Below, in pieces: positions 16,155-26,558 of a stretch of 27,733 bases of DNA; the first letter of the stretch is position 1; the number at the start of each line of letters is the position of its first letter. The position numbers and the translations under genes were made by a program. Under the pieces are notes generated by a model. That model was not told the origin of the DNA. It saw nothing but the letters and a program-made list of their open reading frames with translations, and ran no database searches. Source of the stretch: JBFWQM01 sp050249455 (lineage in GTDB: Bacteria > Pseudomonadota > Alphaproteobacteria > MPNO01 > VGEU01). The DNA lies in NCBI GenBank assembly GCA_050249455.1, contig JBFWQM010000044.1:1-27733 (forward strand), given 5' to 3'.

Positions 16155-16187
16155 GCGGCATTAACCCTTTTTCGGGCGGGACGGGAC

Positions 16188-16679
16188 ATGGCAGGCAGCG
16201 TCAACAAGGTCATTCTGGTCGGCAACCTCGGGCGCGATCCGGAGGTGCGCCATACCCAGGACGGCTCGCCGATCGTCCAGCTCTCGGTGGCGACCTCGGA
16301 GACCTGGCGCGACCGCGGGTCGGGCGAGCGCCGCGACCGCACCGAATGGCACCGGGTGGTCATCTTCAACGACCGGCTGGGCGAGGTGGCGCAGAAATAC
16401 CTGAAGAAGGGCGCCAAGGTGTACCTGGAAGGCCAGCTCCAGACCCGCAAATGGACCGACCAGCAGGGCCAGGAGCGCTATACGACGGAAGTCGTGCTGG
16501 GCAAGTTCCGCGGCGAGCTCACCATGCTCGACGGCCGCGATGGCGGCGGCGGCAGCATGGGGGGCGGCGACTACGGCCCGCCCGACGACATGCCGTCGGG
16601 CGGCGGCGGCGGCGGCCGGTCGTCCGGCGGCGGGGGCGGCGGGCGCGGCGGCGACCTCGACGACGAAATCCCGTTCTAG
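16188..16679 (+). CDS. ssb: Single-stranded DNA-binding protein
   Basis: Encodes 163 residues, usual for bacterial SSB. The OB-fold occupies residues 1-110: it begins MAGSVNKVILVGNLGRDPEVRH, continues with EWHRVVIFNDRLGEVAQKYLKKGAKVYLEGQLQTRKW, and ends GELTMLDGRDGG. A glycine/serine-rich disordered linker (about 112-152) leads to the acidic tip DLDDEIPF, which recruits replication and repair proteins. It coats single-stranded DNA as a tetramer. The start is fixed by the conserved N-terminus; the frame is open upstream, but that stretch is not SSB-like. It is followed by a terminator-like stem and then gyrA. It is not paired with uvrA in this window. Confidence 0.97.
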   Translation: MAGSVNKVILVGNLGRDPEVRHTQDGSPIVQLSVATSETWRDRGSGERRDRTEWHRVVIFNDRLGEVAQKYLKKGAKVYLEGQLQTRKWTDQQGQERYTTEVVLGKFRGELTMLDGRDGGGGSMGGGDYGPPDDMPSGGGGGGRSSGGGGGGRGGDLDDEIPF

Positions 16680-16698
16680 CGACGAAAAATCGCGCCGG

Positions 16699-16731
16699 AT
16701 CGGGGGTTTCCGCGTCGCTCGGACCCCCGAT
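16699..16731 (+). terminator. Terminator-like hairpin after ssb
   Basis: ATCGGGGGT (16699-16707) pairs perfectly with ACCCCCGAT (16723-16731) around a 15-nt loop, followed by TTGATTG, a weak T-tract. It begins 20 nt after the ssb stop and directly precedes the gyrA promoter, so it likely separates the two units. Confidence 0.6.
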
Positions 16732-16735
16732 TTGA

Positions 16736-16764
16736 TTGTCCGACTCTGCCCCCTGGGGTACAAT
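16736..16764 (+). promoter_or_regulatory. Sigma70-type promoter for gyrA-coaD
   Basis: TTGTCC (16736-16741) and TACAAT (16759-16764) are separated by the ideal 17 nt; the -10 matches five of six consensus bases. The predicted transcript starts near 16771, about 70 nt upstream of the gyrA start. Confidence 0.6.
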
Positions 16765-16774
16765 TCGCAGTCGC

Positions 16775-16802
16775 AAAACGACCCCGGGCCGGGGGCCGTT
16801 TT
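16775..16802 (+). promoter_or_regulatory. Leader hairpin in the gyrA 5' untranslated region
   Basis: AAAACG (16775-16780) pairs with CGTTTT (16797-16802), and CCCC (16782-16785) with GGGG (16792-16795), with one A-C mismatch and a 6-nt loop. It would form at the very 5' end of the predicted transcript. It could protect the message or act as a weak attenuator; an alternative reading is a second terminator of ssb. Confidence 0.45.
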
Positions 16803-16839
16803 CTGCCGTTTGTAACCCGGCCCTGACCCCCATGAAACG

Positions 16840-19687
<2,848 letters not shown>

Positions 19688-19695
<8 letters not shown>

Positions 19696-20197
19696 TCGCA
19701 TCGGGCTCTACCCCGGCACCTTCGACCCGATCACGAACGGCCACCTGGACGTCATCCAGCGCGCGGCCAAGGTGATGGACGGCCTCGTGGTCGGCGTCGC
19801 GGTCAACGCCGACAAGAAGCCACTGTTCACGGTGGACGAGCGCCTCGCTCAGGTGCGGCGCGAGGTCGCCTCGCTGCCCAACGGGCTGGGCGAGCGGATC
19901 GAGGTGCGCGCGTTCTCCAACCTTTTGATGCACTTCGCAGAGGAGGTCGGGGCCCGGGTCATCATCCGCGGCCTGCGCGCGGTGTCGGACTTCGACTACG
20001 AGTTCCAGATGTCGTCGATGAACGCCAAGCTGAACCCCGAGGTCGAGACGATCTGCCTGATGGCCTCCGACAAGTACCAGTTCATCGCCTCGCGCCTGGT
20101 GAAGGAGATCGCCTTCCTCGGCGGCGACATCGCGCCGTTCGTCAGCCCGCGCATCGCCAAGGACCTGCTCGCGCGCTGCGCCGAGGGGCGAAATTAG
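19688..20197 (+). CDS. coaD: Phosphopantetheine adenylyltransferase
   Basis: Encodes 169 residues, the normal CoaD length. It transfers AMP from ATP to 4'-phosphopantetheine, the penultimate step of coenzyme A synthesis, as a cytoplasmic hexamer. The N-terminal LYPGTFDPITNGHLDVI carries the nucleotidyltransferase T/HxGH signature (NGHLD), RGLRAVSDFDYEFQM near 100 is the substrate-binding region, and SSxK-like residues fall in DKYQFIASRLVKEIA. The start ATG overlaps the gyrA stop in ATGACTGA, so translation is likely coupled and expression depends on the gyrA promoter. In many alphaproteobacteria a peptidyl-prolyl isomerase gene comes next; here a tRNA does. Confidence 0.96.
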
Positions 20198-20199
20198 GC

Positions 20200-20231
20200 C
20201 GGGTTGCCTCCCCGCCGAGGTCGGCGACCCG
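20200..20231 (+). terminator. Possible terminator hairpin after coaD
   Basis: CGGGTTGCC (20200-20208) pairs with GGCGACCCG (20223-20231), one G-U pair included, around a 14-nt loop, starting just after the coaD stop. There is no T-run, so termination may need Rho. Confidence 0.35.
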
Positions 20232-20282
20232 AGCACGGCGGAAGCGCGGTGCGGCACGTCAGGCCGGTCGTCCGTTCCGCCC

Positions 20283-20311
20283 TTGACCGCCCGCCCCGCA
20301 ACGACGATGTT
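20283..20311 (+). promoter_or_regulatory. Candidate promoter for tRNA-Lys
   Basis: TTGACC (20283-20288, five of six -35 bases), a 17-nt spacer, then GATGTT (20306-20311, three of six -10 bases). The transcript would start about 25 nt before the mature tRNA. Confidence 0.4.
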
Positions 20312-20341
20312 TCCGCCCCGACCCCCACGCCGTCATGGTGA

Positions 20342-20416
20342 GAGCCCGTAGCTCAGCGGCAGAGCATCTGACTTTTAATCAGAGGGTCCTGGGTTCGATC
20401 CCCAGCGGGCTCACCA
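20342..20416 (+). tRNA. tRNA-Lys, anticodon TTT
   Basis: A complete cloverleaf folds by eye. Acceptor GAGCCCG (20342-20348) pairs with CGGGCTC (20406-20412); the D arm is GCTC/GAGC; the anticodon stem TCTGA/TCAGA encloses loop CTTTTAA with anticodon TTT; the T arm is CTGGG-TTCGATC-CCCAG. The discriminator is A at 20413 and CCA is encoded at 20414-20416. It reads AAA and AAG lysine codons. Confidence 0.97.
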
Positions 20417-20443
20417 ATGATCGAATTGATGCAGCCGGCGAAG

Positions 20444-20466
20444 AGCCCGCCGGCGTCCCGCGGGCT
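20444..20466 (+). terminator. Hairpin downstream of tRNA-Lys
   Basis: AGCCCGC (20444-20450) pairs perfectly with GCGGGCT (20460-20466), 9-nt loop, no T-run. It lies 27 nt after the CCA end, so it could mark the 3' end of the precursor. Its arms nearly repeat the tRNA acceptor stem. Confidence 0.3.
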
Positions 20467-20586
20467 GGATGTCGGATAGGGCGCGTCCAGCAGCGCCGCG
20501 CCGGGTCCCGATAGCCGGCCACGTCGAGCATCGAGTTGCCTTCGGCCGCGCCGACTGTCGCCAAAGTGTCATTCAATCCGACTTTC

Positions 20587-22317
20587 ATGAGGCTCCCGCC
20601 CGGCAAGTCCCTGGATCATCCCGTGTCGCCGATCGACCCATTCGCCGCCCGCACCCGGATCGCCTATTTCTCGATGGAGATCGCGCTCCGTGCCGAGATC
20701 CACACCTACAGCGGCGGCCTCGGCGTGCTGGCGGGCGACACCGCGCGCTCCTGCGCCGACCTGAAGCTGCCGGTGGTGTTCGTGACGCTGGTGAGCCGGC
20801 AGGGCTACCTGCGCCAGGAGATCGACGACGCCGGCCGCCAGGTCGAGCATGCCGACCCGTGGGACCCGGTCGACTGGGCAACCCCCCTCGGCGCCAGGAT
20901 CACCGTCGCGCTGGATGGCCGCGACGTGTGGGTGCACGGCTGGCTGCACGTCATCAGGGACCGCCGCGGCCACGAGGTGCCGGTGCTGCTGCTCGACACC
21001 GACGTGAAGGACAACGACCCCGAGGATCGCCGGATCACCGATCGCCTCTATGGCGGCGACGACGCGCACCGGCTGAAGCAGGAGGCGGTGCTGGGCATCG
21101 GCGGCGTTCGGCTGCTGCATGCCCTCGGCTTCGCGATCGAGACCTGGCACCTGAACGAAGGCCATGCCGCCTTGCTCGCCGCCGAGCTGCTCCGCCGCCA
21201 CCCGCTGCCCTACGCGCTGAAGGAGGCCGGCGGCGTCTATGACGTGGCCCAGGTGAAGGCGCACTGCATCTTCACCACCCATACGCCGGTGGCGTCAGGC
21301 CATGACCGGTTCGGCTACGAGCTGGTGGCGCGCGTCCTCGACGGCTTCATCGACCTCGATCAGCTCAAGCTCCATGCCGGGGCCGAGGACTGCAACATGA
21401 CCCGGCTCGCCCTCTCGCTGTCGGGCTACGTCAACGGGGTGGCGGAGCGGCATGCCGAGACGGCGCACCGGCTGTATCCCGGCCACCGCATCCACGCCAT
21501 CACCAACGGCATCCATGTCGGCACCTGGGCGGCGCCCAGCATCGCGCGGCTGTTCGACCGGCACTTCCCGCACTGGGTCCACGAGCCGGAGATCCTGGTG
21601 CGGGCCGACGTGCTCGACGACGAGGAGGTGTGGCAGGCGCATGTCGACGCCAAGCAGGCGCTGGTCGATGCGGCGCGCGCGGCGACCGGCATCGCCCTGG
21701 CGGCTGATCGCCCGATCTTCGGCTTCGCCCGGCGGATGACGGGCTACAAGCGCCCGGACCTGCTGTTCTCCGACCTCGAGCGGCTGCGCGCCATCGCGCG
21801 CGAGCGGCCGTTCCAGGTCGTCCTGGCCGGCAAGGCGCACCCGCACGATGGCCAGGGAAAATGGCTGATCGAGCAGCTACACGGGTACGTCCGCCAGCTC
21901 GAGGGCGCCATTCCCGTGGCGTTCCTGCCGAACTACGACCTGCGGGTGGCCAAGCTCATGGTCGGCGGCTGCGACGTATGGCTCAACACGCCGCTGCCGC
22001 CGCTCGAAGCGTCGGGGACCAGCGGCATGAAGGCCGCGCTCAACGGCGTCCTCAACCTCAGCGTCCTCGACGGCTGGTGGGTGGAGGCCTGCATCGACGG
22101 CCGCACCGGCTGGTCCGTCGGCAGCGACGGGGCGGCGTCCGCGCACGAGCATGCGGCGGCGCTCTACGACCGTCTGGCGCAGACCATCCTGCCGCTCTAC
22201 GACGACGACCGCCGATACTGGCTGTTCATGATGAAGCAGGCGATCAGCAAGATTGCGTCCTATTTCAACAGCCAGCGCATGATGCGCCGCTACGCCACCG
22301 AGGCCTATCTCCGCTGA
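20587..22317 (+). CDS. glgP: Alpha-glucan phosphorylase, short form (GT35)
   Basis: Encodes 576 residues from the ATG at 20587. It removes glucose units from alpha-1,4-glucans as glucose-1-phosphate using pyridoxal phosphate. Diagnostic segments in order: IAYFSMEIAL and TYSGGLGVLAGD (substrate/phosphate loop), WHLNEGHAALLAAELL, FTTHTPVASGHDRF, FARRMTGYKRPDLL, and EASGTSGMKAALNG, where Lys482 is the PLP lysine. Length fits the short alpha-glucan phosphorylase subgroup, not the 800-residue GlgP/MalP form. An upstream in-frame TTG (20536) would add 17 residues; neither start has a good ribosome site, so the N-terminus is uncertain. No other glycogen genes are adjacent. It is convergent with the chemotaxis operon. 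Confidence 0.9.
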   Translation: MRLPPGKSLDHPVSPIDPFAARTRIAYFSMEIALRAEIHTYSGGLGVLAGDTARSCADLKLPVVFVTLVSRQGYLRQEIDDAGRQVEHADPWDPVDWATPLGARITVALDGRDVWVHGWLHVIRDRRGHEVPVLLLDTDVKDNDPEDRRITDRLYGGDDAHRLKQEAVLGIGGVRLLHALGFAIETWHLNEGHAALLAAELLRRHPLPYALKEAGGVYDVAQVKAHCIFTTHTPVASGHDRFGYELVARVLDGFIDLDQLKLHAGAEDCNMTRLALSLSGYVNGVAERHAETAHRLYPGHRIHAITNGIHVGTWAAPSIARLFDRHFPHWVHEPEILVRADVLDDEEVWQAHVDAKQALVDAARAATGIALAADRPIFGFARRMTGYKRPDLLFSDLERLRAIARERPFQVVLAGKAHPHDGQGKWLIEQLHGYVRQLEGAIPVAFLPNYDLRVAKLMVGGCDVWLNTPLPPLEASGTSGMKAALNGVLNLSVLDGWWVEACIDGRTGWSVGSDGAASAHEHAAALYDRLAQTILPLYDDDRRYWLFMMKQAISKIASYFNSQRMMRRYATEAYLR

Positions 22318-22319
22318 CC

Positions 22320-22347
22320 CGCCCGGCCGCCGACGGACTGTCGGGCG
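22320..22347. terminator. Possible shared hairpin between glgP and the chemotaxis operon
   Basis: CGCCCG (22320-22325) pairs with CGGGCG (22342-22347) across a 16-nt loop in the 93-bp convergent gap. It is short and has no T-run on either strand. Confidence 0.22.
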
Positions 22348-22410
22348 ACGAGGAATCCGGCTCGGCGTAGAGGCAGGGACTGCGGCGGGTACGCAAGCAC
22401 CGCGGCGCCG

Positions 22411-22785
22411 CTACGCCACCCGCTGCTCGGTCATCGCCGCCACGACGCCGGCAAGCTCCTTGACGATATTCGCCTTGCCGAGCGTGCGGTCGGCGCCGAG
22501 CTTGAAGGCCATCGACAGGAGGTCGAGGTTGTCGCCGCGCCAGCCGCCGGTGACCACCAGCACCGGCAGGTCGGGGCGGCGCCGCTTGGCGTGGCGCAGC
22601 AGCTCCAGGCCGTCCATCTCCGGCATCAGCACGTCGGTGATCAGGAGGTCGCAGCCGTCGGCAAGCAGCCCGAGCGCGTCGCGGCCGTTGGCCGCCTCGG
22701 CGACGACGTGACCTGCGGGCTCCAGGATGGCGCGGACGGCGTGACGGACGGCGGCTTGGTCGTCGGCGACGATGATCCTGGCCAT
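22411..22785 (-). CDS. CheY-like single-domain response regulator
   Basis: Encodes 124 residues, a lone receiver domain. The acidic pair Asp8-Asp9 (IVADDQ), phospho-acceptor Asp51 (LLITDVLMPEMDGL), the Thr in VVTGG near 79 and Lys104 (TLGKAN) are all in place, so it should be phosphorylated and Mg-dependent like CheY. It has no output domain, so it acts by binding a partner such as the flagellar switch or another chemotaxis protein. It is the last gene of the minus-strand chemotaxis operon, 14 bp after the MCP/CheZ-like gene, whose acidic tail may bind it. Whether it is the motor-binding CheY or a phosphate sink cannot be told from sequence. Confidence 0.9.
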   Translation of the reverse strand: MARIIVADDQAAVRHAVRAILEPAGHVVAEAANGRDALGLLADGCDLLITDVLMPEMDGLELLRHAKRRRPDLPVLVVTGGWRGDNLDLLSMAFKLGADRTLGKANIVKELAGVVAAMTEQRVA

Positions 22786-22799
22786 GACCTCGTCCCCGC

Positions 22800-24557
22800 T
22801 CAGAACAGGAGGTCGTCGATGTCGGCCGCGGCGGGCGCCGCGTCCGCCTGGACCGGCGCGGCGGCGAGGCCGGGGGCCAGCCGGCGCTCGAACGCGCGGT
22901 GGATGTCGCGCTCGGCCGCCATCGTGTAGTCGACGGTGCCGAATGCGCGCAGCCGCTCGGCGATCGCGACCGGGTCGGCCGCGGCGGGGCAGGCGCCGGC
23001 GAGCTCGTCGAGGCGCCGGCGGCTGCCGTCGAGCGCCGCCGCAAGGGCGTCGCCTGCCGTCATGCTGCGAGCGGCGCCGCCGAGCTGCGCGGCGGCCGTC
23101 TCGCCGGCGCGGAACAGCTCGTCGAGCGCGGTTTCCATGCGGTCGGCGCCGCCTCGGAACGCCGCGATCGAGGTCGCCACCGCGGCGTCGGCGCGGCCGA
23201 TCTCGTCCTCGCCGCTGCCGGCGCCCGCTTCCGGGCGCGACAGCGCGCCGGCGGCGGCCATCACCTCGGCGATGGCGCGGCCGACCTCGTTGACGTCGTC
23301 GATCGTCTGGTTGGCGTAGCGGCGCAGCTCCTCGGCGATCACCTTGAGCTTCTGCGCCCGGGCACCGAGCCGCCCGCACTTGAAGCTGGTGTTCAGGCTG
23401 ACCAGGCGCATGTCGATCTCGACGTCGCGCACCGCGCGCAGCCGCTGCTTCAGCGCATCGAGCGCCCCGGCGATCGTGGTGATCGCCCGGTCCACCTCGC
23501 CGCGCGCGGCCTGCGCGCCGCGCATCAGCGCCGAGGTGCGGCGTAGCTGGTTTTCCAGCTCGGTGAGGAACGAGCCGCCGCCGACCTCACCGGCGCCGTA
23601 GGTCTCGCGCGCCGAGCGCACCAGCGCCTCCGCCTCGCCGGACAGCCGGGTCAGCGCGCCGGCGACCCGCGCCGCCTCGGCCGCGAAGTCGTCGGCGGCG
23701 CCGCGGACCTGGTCCGACTGGAGCCCGAGCACCGCGCCGGCCAGCGCCCGGCTGTCGTCGTCACCCAGGCCGACCGACCACGGCGCCTCCGCGCCGCCGG
23801 CCGACAAGGTGTCCAACGCCGTCGCGACGTGCTCCAGCCGCTGGCGGGTCGCGTCGCCGACCTGCAGCGCCATCACGACGGTCGCGATCTCGGCGGCGAT
23901 CTGCCCGGACCGGGCGCCGATCTCCGCGGCCGCGGCGGCGGACCGCTCGCGCCGTCCGTCGAGCAGGCCGAGGCTGTCCGACAGCTGCTCGGCGACCGCG
24001 CGCAGCGCCGGCAGATGCTCGCGCCCGAAGGCGGCGTGCTGGCCGGCGGCGGCGGCGATCACCTGGGCGAGCGAAGCCTGCTCGGCCGCGTAGCTGCGGA
24101 TGCTCGACGCGGCATTGCCGACCAGCCGGACGATCTCGGCGGCGAACACGTCGAAATGCCCGCCGTCGGCGCCCATGTCGGCGGTGGTGATGCGCATGTT
24201 GACGGCCAGGAACGAGATGGCACGGATGGTGCGGTCGAGCCGGTCGATGCGGCTGCCGAGCGTCGCGTGGCGGGTGCCCAGCAGGCCGAGCGCCTGACGC
24301 TCCGCCTCCAGCGCCGCCGGCATGGCGGCGATCGTCGCGAGCACTCCGGCCAGGCGCTCGCGGGCTTCCAGCGTCTCGCTGCTGCGCAGCTCCTGCGGCA
24401 GCGCCTCGAAGGTCTGGGTGATGCCGCCGAAGCGCTCGATGGCGGCGGCGAGGTTGTCGCCGGCGGCGAGCAGCACCGGGTCGGCCGACCGGTACGCGGC
24501 GAGCACCGCCGCGGAGAGGGCGGGCAGGTCGGCGGTCGGGGCGAGGTCGAACGGCAC
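22800..24557 (-). CDS. Soluble chemotaxis protein with two degenerate MCP-like hairpins and CheZ-like features
   Basis: Encodes 585 residues from a GTG codon with a GGAAGGAG site upstream. It is almost entirely predicted helix, with no signal peptide or membrane segment. Residues 113-147 (core LAVNMRI, then FDVFAAEIVRL) and 386-417 (core SLNTSFKCGRLGARAQ, then VIAEELRRYA) both align by eye with the MCP signalling tip (LALNAA.EAARAGE.G.GFAVVA.EVR.LA), but both are degenerate. Residues 228-244 (VMALQVGDATRQRLEHV) resemble the CheZ phosphatase helix; Asp235 and Gln239 keep its Asp-x-x-x-Gln spacing. The protein ends ADIDDLLF, like the CheY-binding tail of CheZ, after an Ala/Pro-rich linker. It sits between cheB and a CheY-like gene, 14 bp from the latter. 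It may be a cytoplasmic scaffold or phosphatase for that regulator; this is inference, and a plain cytoplasmic MCP relative is the alternative. Confidence 0.7.
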   Translation of the reverse strand: MPFDLAPTADLPALSAAVLAAYRSADPVLLAAGDNLAAAIERFGGITQTFEALPQELRSSETLEARERLAGVLATIAAMPAALEAERQALGLLGTRHATLGSRIDRLDRTIRAISFLAVNMRITTADMGADGGHFDVFAAEIVRLVGNAASSIRSYAAEQASLAQVIAAAAGQHAAFGREHLPALRAVAEQLSDSLGLLDGRRERSAAAAAEIGARSGQIAAEIATVVMALQVGDATRQRLEHVATALDTLSAGGAEAPWSVGLGDDDSRALAGAVLGLQSDQVRGAADDFAAEAARVAGALTRLSGEAEALVRSARETYGAGEVGGGSFLTELENQLRRTSALMRGAQAARGEVDRAITTIAGALDALKQRLRAVRDVEIDMRLVSLNTSFKCGRLGARAQKLKVIAEELRRYANQTIDDVNEVGRAIAEVMAAAGALSRPEAGAGSGEDEIGRADAAVATSIAAFRGGADRMETALDELFRAGETAAAQLGGAARSMTAGDALAAALDGSRRRLDELAGACPAAADPVAIAERLRAFGTVDYTMAAERDIHRAFERRLAPGLAAAPVQADAAPAAADIDDLLF

Positions 24558-24579
24558 GGGCTCTCCTTCCGGACGCCGG

Positions 24580-25674
24580 TCAGGCCGCGCGGGCCTGCAT
24601 GATCTCGGCCGGGATGCGGCCGAGCGGCACCACGCGGTCGGCGGCGCCGAGGCCGATCGCCTCCTTCGGCATGCCGAACACGACGCAGCTCTGTTCGTCC
24701 TGCGCCACGGTGACGGCGCCGGCCTTCTTCATCTCCAGGAGCCCGCGCGCGCCGTCGTCGCCCATGCCGGTCATGATGATGCCGGTGGCGTTGCCGCCGG
24801 CGTACTGCGCGGCGGAGCGGAACAGCACGTCGACCGACGGCCGGTGGCGCGACACCAGCGGGCCGTCCTTGATGCTGACGTGGTAGCGCGCGCCGCTGCG
24901 GTGCAGGATCATGTGGTGGTTGCCCGGCGCGATCAGCGCGCGTCCGGGCAGCACGACGTCGCCGTCGGCCGCCTCCTTCACGTCTATGCGGCAGATGCCG
25001 TTGAGCCGGCGGGCGAAGGCGGCGGTGAAGTTCTCCGGCATGTGCTGGACGATGACGATGCCCGGACAGGTCTCGGGCAGCGCCTCCAGCACCTCGCGCA
25101 GCGACTCGGTGCCGCCGGTGGAGGCGCCGATGCAAACCACCCGCTCGGTCGTGCGCACCATCGCGCGGCTGCCCGGCGGCGGCAGGATCACGTCGGCGGT
25201 GAGCTTCTTCTCGACCGGCCGGGTGCGGCCGACGGCGGCGGCGGCGCGGCGGCCCATGCGGGCCTGCGCCGCGGCCTTGACGGCGTCGCAGATGCGCACC
25301 GAGGATTCGAGCAGGAACTGCTTGGTGCCCATCTGCGGCTTGGCGATCACGTCGACCGCGCCGGCCTCCATCGCCTGCACCAGGGTGGCGGAGCCTTCCT
25401 CGGTCAGCGACGAGCAGATCACCACCGGGATCGGCCGCTGCGCCATGATGCGGCGCAGGAAGGTGATGCCGTCCATGCGCGGCATCTCGACGTCCAGGAT
25501 GATGACGTCGGGCACCTCCTCCTGGATGCGGCTGGCGGCGACGAAGGGATCGGAGGCGGTGGCCATCACCTCCAGCGCCGGATCCTGGCCGACGATCTCC
25601 GACAGCGCCTGGCGTACCGACGCCGAGTCGTCGACGATCAGGACGCGCAACTTGCCCGATGGTCTCGCAGTCAC
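24580..25674 (-). CDS. cheB: Chemotaxis response regulator protein-glutamate methylesterase CheB
   Basis: Encodes 364 residues. The receiver domain (about 8-125) has Asp15-Asp16, phospho-acceptor Asp61 (VIILDVEMPRMDG) and Lys112 (IAKPQ). After a linker of about 50 residues, the methylesterase domain (about 175-360) carries the Ser-His-Asp triad: Ser185 in CIGASTGGTE, His211 in IVQHMPENFT and Asp307 in MTGMGDDGARG. It demethylates receptor glutamyl methyl esters and deamidates glutamines when phosphorylated, resetting receptor sensitivity. The start is GTG (25672-25674), with AGGGAG about 10 nt upstream. It follows cheR by 13 bp, so the adaptation pair is co-expressed. All key residues are intact. 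Confidence 0.95.
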   Translation of the reverse strand: MTARPSGKLRVLIVDDSASVRQALSEIVGQDPALEVMATASDPFVAASRIQEEVPDVIILDVEMPRMDGITFLRRIMAQRPIPVVICSSLTEEGSATLVQAMEAGAVDVIAKPQMGTKQFLLESSVRICDAVKAAAQARMGRRAAAAVGRTRPVEKKLTADVILPPPGSRAMVRTTERVVCIGASTGGTESLREVLEALPETCPGIVIVQHMPENFTAAFARRLNGICRIDVKEAADGDVVLPGRALIAPGNHHMILHRSGARYHVSIKDGPLVSRHRPSVDVLFRSAAQYAGGNATGIIMTGMGDDGARGLLEMKKAGAVTVAQDEQSCVVFGMPKEAIGLGAADRVVPLGRIPAEIMQARAA

Positions 25675-25687
25675 AGTCGCAGTCTCC

Positions 25688-26527
25688 CTATTGCCGGCGC
25701 CAGACGGTGGCCATGAGCTGGCGCATGCCGTCGAGGTTGCCGCCGGCGGCGGACTCGGAATGGCCGAGGATCAGGTAGCCCCCGGGGCGGAGGTGGCCGG
25801 TGAGCCGGGTCAGCACCGCGTGCTGGGTCGGCCGGTCGAAGTAGATCAGCACGTTGCGGCAGAACACGACATCGACGTCGCGGTCGACCGGATAGGTCGC
25901 GTCCATCAGGTTGAGGTGATGGAAGCGCGCCCGTGCGCGCAGCTCCGGCGCGATGCGGAATTCCTGGCGCCCGGCGTTGCGCGGCCGCAGCACGTAGCGG
26001 CGGCGGAACTCGGCCGGGATCGGGGCCAGCATGTCGTCGGGGTAGACCGCCCGGGTCGCCTGCGCCACCACCTCGGTCGACACGTCGGTGCCGAGGATGG
26101 AGTAGCGGAAGGGGACGGCGGCGGACCGCAGCTTGTCGTCCAGGACCATAGCGACCGTGTAGGCCTCGGCGCCGGTCGAGCTTGCGGCGCTCCAGATCTT
26201 CAGCCGCCGGTCGCCGGCGCGCGCGTCAAGGAGGGCGGGCACCGCCTCGTCGCGCAGGAAGTCGAAATGCTCCGGCTCGCGGAAGAAGTCGGTCTTGTTG
26301 GTCGTCACCATGTCGACGAGGTGGACGTACTCGCTGTCGAACTGTCCGTCCTCGAACAGTGCCCGGCAGTAGTCGTCCACCCCGCGCAGGCCGAGCGCGC
26401 GCACGCGCTTGCGCAGCCGGCCCTCGACCATCGTGCGCTTGGACGGCGGCAGCTTGATGCCGACGTTCTGCTCGATGACGGCGGCGATCTGCCGGTAATG
26501 GCGTTCGCTGAGCTGGTCGTACATCAT
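25688..26527 (-). CDS. cheR: Chemotaxis protein-glutamate O-methyltransferase CheR
   Basis: Encodes 279 residues, the normal CheR length. The N-terminal helical domain (about 1-75: QLSERHYRQIAAVIEQNVGIKLP, then SKRTMVEGRLRKRVRALG) binds receptors. The catalytic domain has VTTNKTDFFREPEHFDFL (76-93), the S-adenosylmethionine loop LKIWSAASSTGAEAYTVAMVL near 115, and CRNVLIYFD near 222. It methylates receptor glutamates and opposes CheB. The SAM loop reads SAASSTGAEAY where SAGCSTGEEPY is common; these substitutions look conservative. The start has two tandem ATGs and no strong ribosome site. Gaps are 31 bp to cheW and 13 bp to cheB, within one operon. Confidence 0.95.
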   Translation of the reverse strand: MMYDQLSERHYRQIAAVIEQNVGIKLPPSKRTMVEGRLRKRVRALGLRGVDDYCRALFEDGQFDSEYVHLVDMVTTNKTDFFREPEHFDFLRDEAVPALLDARAGDRRLKIWSAASSTGAEAYTVAMVLDDKLRSAAVPFRYSILGTDVSTEVVAQATRAVYPDDMLAPIPAEFRRRYVLRPRNAGRQEFRIAPELRARARFHHLNLMDATYPVDRDVDVVFCRNVLIYFDRPTQHAVLTRLTGHLRPGGYLILGHSESAAGGNLDGMRQLMATVWRRQ

Positions 26528-26558
26528 GCGTGGTCTGCCAGGTCGGTCGGATCTGGCG

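Larger units (their letters stand above)
15742..16187. other. 446-bp divergent intergenic region between the antiporter gene and ssb
   Basis: No credible gene is seen on either strand. It must hold the promoters of the antiporter (minus) and ssb (plus), and it contains two strong inverted repeats plus an ssb -10 candidate, listed separately. I searched by eye for a GTTC-N7-GTTC or GAAC-N7-GTTC LexA box, as in some alphaproteobacterial SOS genes, and found none. Confidence 0.6.

Noticed and set aside
15873..16187. Possible 105-codon N-terminal extension of SSB
   Set aside because: SSB homologues begin at MAGSVNKV-like sequences; the extension is low complexity and overlaps inverted repeats and the promoter candidate.
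20379..20606. Minus-strand 75-codon frame ending in GIEPRTL
   Set aside because: The tail is the well-known artefact of translating the T-arm region of a tRNA in antisense; the frame lies across tRNA-Lys and the glgP leader and has no gene-like features.
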